Part shown: positions 10,701 to 16,700 of the stretch, piece by piece | Layout of the letters: each line of letters begins with the position of its first letter | Numbering within the stretch: the stretch's first letter is position 1 | Origin: Prochilodus magdalenae | Lineage: Eukaryota > Chordata > Actinopteri > Characiformes > Prochilodontidae | DNA: 64,000 nt | Assembly (NCBI GenBank): GCA_024036415.1 | Contig: JAMWET010000024.1 | Span: forward strand, 496,001 to 560,000 | Reading direction: 5' to 3' | The notes under the pieces: model-generated | Seen by the model: only the letters and a program-made list of their open reading frames with translations | Database searches by the model: none | Told to the model about the DNA's origin: nothing | Made by a program: the position numbers and the translations under genes

Positions 10701-13700
10701 ACTGTGGGGCGCCAGTAAGCACTACGTCTGCTGTAGGAGGATCTGGACCAATCTGGATAAGTCATGTGGCATGTAATGGATCGGAGTCTACACTGAAAAG
10801 CTGTGGGTCACTGGGGTGGGGTGAACATAAGTGTAGACATAATTATGACGCCGAAGTGACCTGTTCAGGTATGCTTTAATGAATTTAATTTCAATAATAT
10901 CAATTAACAGCTAATTCACAAATCTCTGGGTCTAGACCTCATAGCAGGGCTAGCTCTAGTCCTTTTGGAGTTTGAATCGGAACTCCCCCCACATTTGTGT
11001 CTACATAACAACAGTGATTAGTACTGCTAAAAAGTATGTCTAAAGTATGTGTATTTACAATTGGATAAGTTTATTATCACTGATGACTGCATGTTTATTT
11101 AATTATTATAGTTTAATTACTGCATAAATAAGATTAATCAATAGTCTGCTAAATTGAGGTGTTTTCCACTTTATTTGGAAGGTCCAAGTTCACATCTGTA
11201 GATGTTTATCTAAGAAGCCACTGAACATGTAACACATATAAAACAGACCATCTCAACATTGCAGTTAACCTGGATAAGGTTTTGGTCAAGGTTGGGGTTA
11301 GGATTCATTTTTGGGTTGAGGTTAAAATTAGGGTTAGAATTAGGTTTTGTCTTGACATTACGGTTTGGATTAGGCCCAGGGTTAAACTCCTATTGAGTAT
11401 AAGGTTGAATCTTTAACTACAAAAAACCAACTGAGGCAGCATTCTTCCGGAATTTAGTTCTTCCATTTCCCCCCACTATCTTCTTAAGTTCCCCTCATAA
11501 ATTTCTATGAAACTCTTTCAGGACCACCCCAATGTTTCTGCACTGATTTCTATTGTGTTTCAAAATTAAATAACGGCAGAAGAAAAGACATTAGAAAAAC
11601 TTTAAAACACTTAATCTTACTTCAAGCTGAAGTAAAGGATTCGCACCTTCTATCCCTATTGCTTATTCCAATCTGGGTGAAAGTTCTTCAGCCATCCTTC
11701 AACCATATGTGCGGAAACTAATGCTGAATCCTCAGCTCTTGTAACACTACATTTTGTCTGTAAGTTTGTAAACAATTTAAGCAAATATTTTTGTCATAAA
11801 ACATAAACAGTACACAACACCACCCACAGGTCACAGAAAATCCAGACTTTTTGATGGCCCTCATCTGTGCTCTGGAAGACTGGAGGTGAATCATGGGAAG
11901 ACCTGGTCGCCAGTGTGTGATGCTGACTTTGACCAGCAGGATGCAGAGGTTGTGTGTCGAGAGCTGGGCTGTGGGTTTCCTGTGGAGGTGCTGGGAGGAG
12001 CCGCTTTTGGAAGAGGGGAGGGACAGGTGTGGTCAGAGGAGCTTCAGTGTAGAGGCAACGAATCTCAGATTTACTCCTGTCCAACATCACCTTCACTCAA
12101 ACACAACTGCTCCCATGATAATGATGTGGGACTAACATGTTCAGGTTAAGTGTAAATTATTTCTATTATTATATTATTATTATATTAATTTATCACTAAC
12201 TTGCCAATATTAGTAAACTGTTAGTTGTTGTTTTAATAAGCTGTTTCATGTTCAGGTCACACAGGGGCTCGACTGGTGAATGGCTCTGACTCCTGTTCTG
12301 GTCGAGTGGAGCTCCAGTACCTCAGTGAGTGGGGCACAGTGTGTGATGTAAGCTGGGATATGAGAGCTGCCAGTGTCCTCTGTGGTCAGCTGAAGTGTGG
12401 GAGTGCTGTGGCTGTGGTGGGATCAGACTGGTTTGGAGAGGGGAGTGGCTGGATCTGGGCTGATGTGTTTGATTGTCAGGGGAACGAAACACACCTGTCA
12501 CAATGTCCCATTTCATCATGGAGTCGAGCTGCATGCTCTCATAAACAGGACGCTGGAGTCATCTGCAGTGGTGAGCTCTTTGAGATGAACAGGTTATAAT
12601 AATTTTCTTTAATGTGTAAATATGATATAAAAGTTAAATCATCTCATGATTTCATCAAAATTAAAATGATCTTTGTTACAAATTCAGGTTCCTCTCTGGT
12701 GCTTCATGAGGGGCGAGTGCGGTTGTCTGGAGGGATGGAGTGTGAGGGGGAGGTGGAGGTGTACTTCAGGCAGGACTGGAGGAGAGTTCTGCTGGACTCC
12801 TGGAGTGAGTCTGTGGCCTCTGTGGTCTGCAGACAGCTGGGCTGTGGTTCTGTGTTCAACTTCTCCAGCTCCTCTCCATCCAGTCCTGAACACAGCCACA
12901 TGTGTCTGAGAGATGTCAGTTGCTCTGGGAGTGAAGCTCATCTGGGGAACTGCAGCACTGCACAACTTGTCTCATGCAACTTGAAGGAACAGTTGTCAGT
13001 CACTTGTCTGAGTAAGTAAAATATTAATAATGATGTCACAAGAATAGCTGATCGTATAAATTGTAAAATAATAATTACAACCTAAATCTGTAAGTATTTA
13101 CCAGCTTGCACCATGCTATGTTATGTCTACACACAAATTTTTATTAAAGCCTACAGCTCCATCAGGCTGGTTGGTTCTGGAGGAGACTGTGCAGGAAGGC
13201 TGGAGGTTTTCCACAGCGGCTCATGGGGAACAGTGAGTGATGACAAGTGGGGTTTTGAGGATGTGCAGGTGGTCTGCAGACAGCTGCGATGTGGAGTGGC
13301 CCTCAGCGTACCACTACCAGCCTGGTTTGGACCTGGAACTGGACCTGTATGGCTGAATGAGGTGGAGTGTGAAGGGAGCGAGGCGTCCCTGTGGAATTGC
13401 AGATTTCAGCTGTGTGGAGAGGATGAATGTGGACACAAGGATGACGTGGGAGTCGTGTGCTCAGGTATAGTGTGATTATTCAGCCTTCTATAGTTTTCTA
13501 ATTACATTTAGTCAGACACAAGCACTGTCTGGAGATAAGGTTGTTACATTTTCATGTTTTGAAGTTTGATGCTTTGACTGATTTTCTTTCCCCACCAGAA
13601 TACAAAGAGATCAGACTTAGTGATGGCTGTAAGGGGAATCTTGAAGTCTTTTATAATGGATCATGGGGTAACATCTGTGCAAACAGCTTTAATGAGTATA

Positions 13701-16700
13701 CGGAAAGGTTGGTTTGTGAAGAGCTGAACTGTGGAAGAAGTGAAAGGAAATCATGGACCAAAGCAAGAGTGGAATCAGCTCCTAACTGGCTGGATGATCT
13801 GAAATGTAGGAAACATGACTCCACTGTTTGGCATTGTCCATCTTCTCCTTGGGGGCAGAACAAGTGTGATAATCGTAATGAGGTGGCTCACATTACCTGC
13901 TCAGGTAGACAACTCAATTAAAACTCTCTAGTAAAGTGCTTTTAGATGATGCCTGTAAGCAGTGTTGAGTAAAGCAGGGCTACTTAAACATGTTCCACTA
14001 CAGAATACAAAATCCATGCCTTAAAATGTAAAATGACAAATAATATTCTGCTGTGCTCTTCTACTGGTAAATATTATTAACTGTTTTTATGGTGGGAGGA
14101 ATAAAGTAGCCTGCTGTATAGGCTGCTGTCTAAATATCACCGACCCCAGAGGTGGTTTATTACACTTACAGATTGTAAATAATTGTCTGTCGTAACTCAC
14201 ACATGAGAAGCCTACTACCATTTTACATATCTGGTTCATTGTTCAGCGGAAGCTCTGCTATATACCCTTTACCCATTACCCTGAAACCATTAAGCTAGCC
14301 ACCTTGTATCTGGCACCAAAAAATTCAACAGGAGCTAGCATGCATATAGCTGGAACAGTGTGCAGAAACATTTAATCACATCAATGTTTTTTCAGAGTAA
14401 CCTTCCACATAAATACCAGCTGCAGAGAGCCTGTATTATAACCTGTATTGTCTGTAAACTTAGAACTGCATACTACAGTTAACACGCCGAATCTAATGTT
14501 AGCAAATGTTAAATTATGAACTCTGACAATCCCCTTTATGCTAACTATGGGTATTTGATATGCTGTCTAGTGTTAGTAGCGTATAGGAGATTGTCATTTG
14601 ACAGTTCGACTATGTAGGTAGCTACCAATAAGTATAACGAGTTAGGACAGCTAAGCTAACCAATCAGCTGCAGGCGACTTCAGCCGGACCACAGTAACCT
14701 ACTTCAGGATGCTTCTTTAGGTTGGAAGTGGAAAACAAGTTAGTAACTGGCAAACAAAGGCTGCACGGCACAATGATGTCACATCTGAAATAGTGTTGAA
14801 ACAGTGCATTTTTCTCCTGGTACTCCTTTAATTTCACCAGTATAACTTCTATACTGCATGTTCTGAATAATGTCTATTTACATTGTAACAGCATCAAAAG
14901 CTAAGTTACCTATGTTTTGTATTCAAAATATATAATGCTGGTACATGTTTTTCCATTACTTCCCAACACTGCCTATAAGTAGACACAAGGATTTCTGAGG
15001 TGACGATCTGAGAATTTTAGAGTAGAATTGGCAGAACATTTCTATTACCTATGTGACTTAGTAATTAGTTTTGTAAACAAAAGACTTTGTATATATTTGC
15101 AGGAAACAAAAATCATCCCACACTACATAACCGTCTGAAATGCTCCTCATTTCCCCACCAGAAACAGTGCTCAAGTAAGTTCTTTTAAGCATCCAAGATT
15201 TCAAAAATAAGGCTCAGTGTACATCATTATCTTTCTTAATGACATGTTAAATTTAATTTTGGCCTCTGACATTCTTTTTTATAATAAATGATGATTGAGT
15301 ATAGTTAATCCTGTAATTACAATAATGTTGCCGTGTCTCATAATATGGAATGTGTGTGGTGTAGATCACCTGCCTCTCAGGCTGAGGGGAGGAAACGGAA
15401 GCTGCTCTGGGAGGCTGGAGGTGTTTCATAACGATGAGTGGGGGTCCATTTGTGACTATCTGTGGGACATCAGGGATGCTCAGGTGGTCTGCAGACAGCT
15501 GGGGTGTGGTCCAGCACTGAGTGCTGATGGGAGTTCTGTGTTTGGTGCTGGTTCAGGGACTGTCTGGCTGAACAGAGTGAAGTGTAGAGGGAATGAGATT
15601 CACCTGTGGGACTGTCCTAATTCCCTGAAGAACCACATTGACTGCTCCCACAGGCAGCACGCTGGAGTCACCTGTACAGGTACAAGAAGTCAGCTGACTT
15701 TCAGAGGATTTAAAGAATTAAAAAGTACCTTCAGATTTGGTTGATTAGAAGATAGGAGTTGTGGGGGGATGTGAAATCTTCTTGTACCTGTCACGTGTTC
15801 CTCAAGGTTGATAGGTCCTCTTTCTGCATGGTGATAGATCCAGTCTCCAGATCTCCTGCTAGCGTCATTCTGTGATACTGGACAGAAAAAGCAATCGCTT
15901 TCTATGATACACACTGTTTTATTTATGTGTAGACATTTTTTAAAAGTGGTTTTAAGTAGTTTCTTTAAAGTGGAATTGTCTTGCTTTAATTGTGCTTGTT
16001 TAAATAAATATTTAAAACAAGCAAATTATCAGCCAATTAAGTGAGATCAATTCACTTGAATCTGAGTTGCTGGGATACCACAGCAACTGCCTAGCAACAC
16101 ATTAGCAACCACCTGGAACTTTATAGCAACCATCTAGTAATAGCAATACCTTAGCAACCATATTGGATACCATGGCAACCATATTGGCTACCATACTTGC
16201 CTATCAATAACCTGGGATACCATAGCAACCACATAGCAACACCTTAGCCACCACCTGTGATATCTTTGCGTCTACCTAGAATCAAGTTTTAGCGGGGCGA
16301 TCACTCTCTATTTTTTTTTCTCTAGTTATGTGAAACCACATTTTTTGGGCAGTGTGGTCTGGGGTTTCTGTCTACTTGACTATCTTGCTTATTTTACAGA
16401 CGTAATGTCATTCCCCACTATTACATCCATAATAACCACCAGTTCAGTCACAGGTACTTTTTATTCATTTCTGTATATGTATTTTGGTTCTGAGTGCACT
16501 GTACAGTCATCTAACATGATTTCCTATTTACTTCTAGTGAATCAAACAGAGAAGAAAACATCCTGTCCCCAAAAAACTACATTACCAGCTATCCTGTCCA
16601 TTTCTTTTGAAGCCCTACTGATCATGGGAACTATGCTCTTCCTGGTCTTAGTCCTTCTGGTGGTGCTGTTTTGCCAGTACAGAATGCTCTGGAGAGGTAA

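Noticed and set aside
11275..11395. Interstitial telomeric repeat
   Set aside because: GGTTAGG-like words are irregular and mixed with other text; no tandem TTAGGG run.
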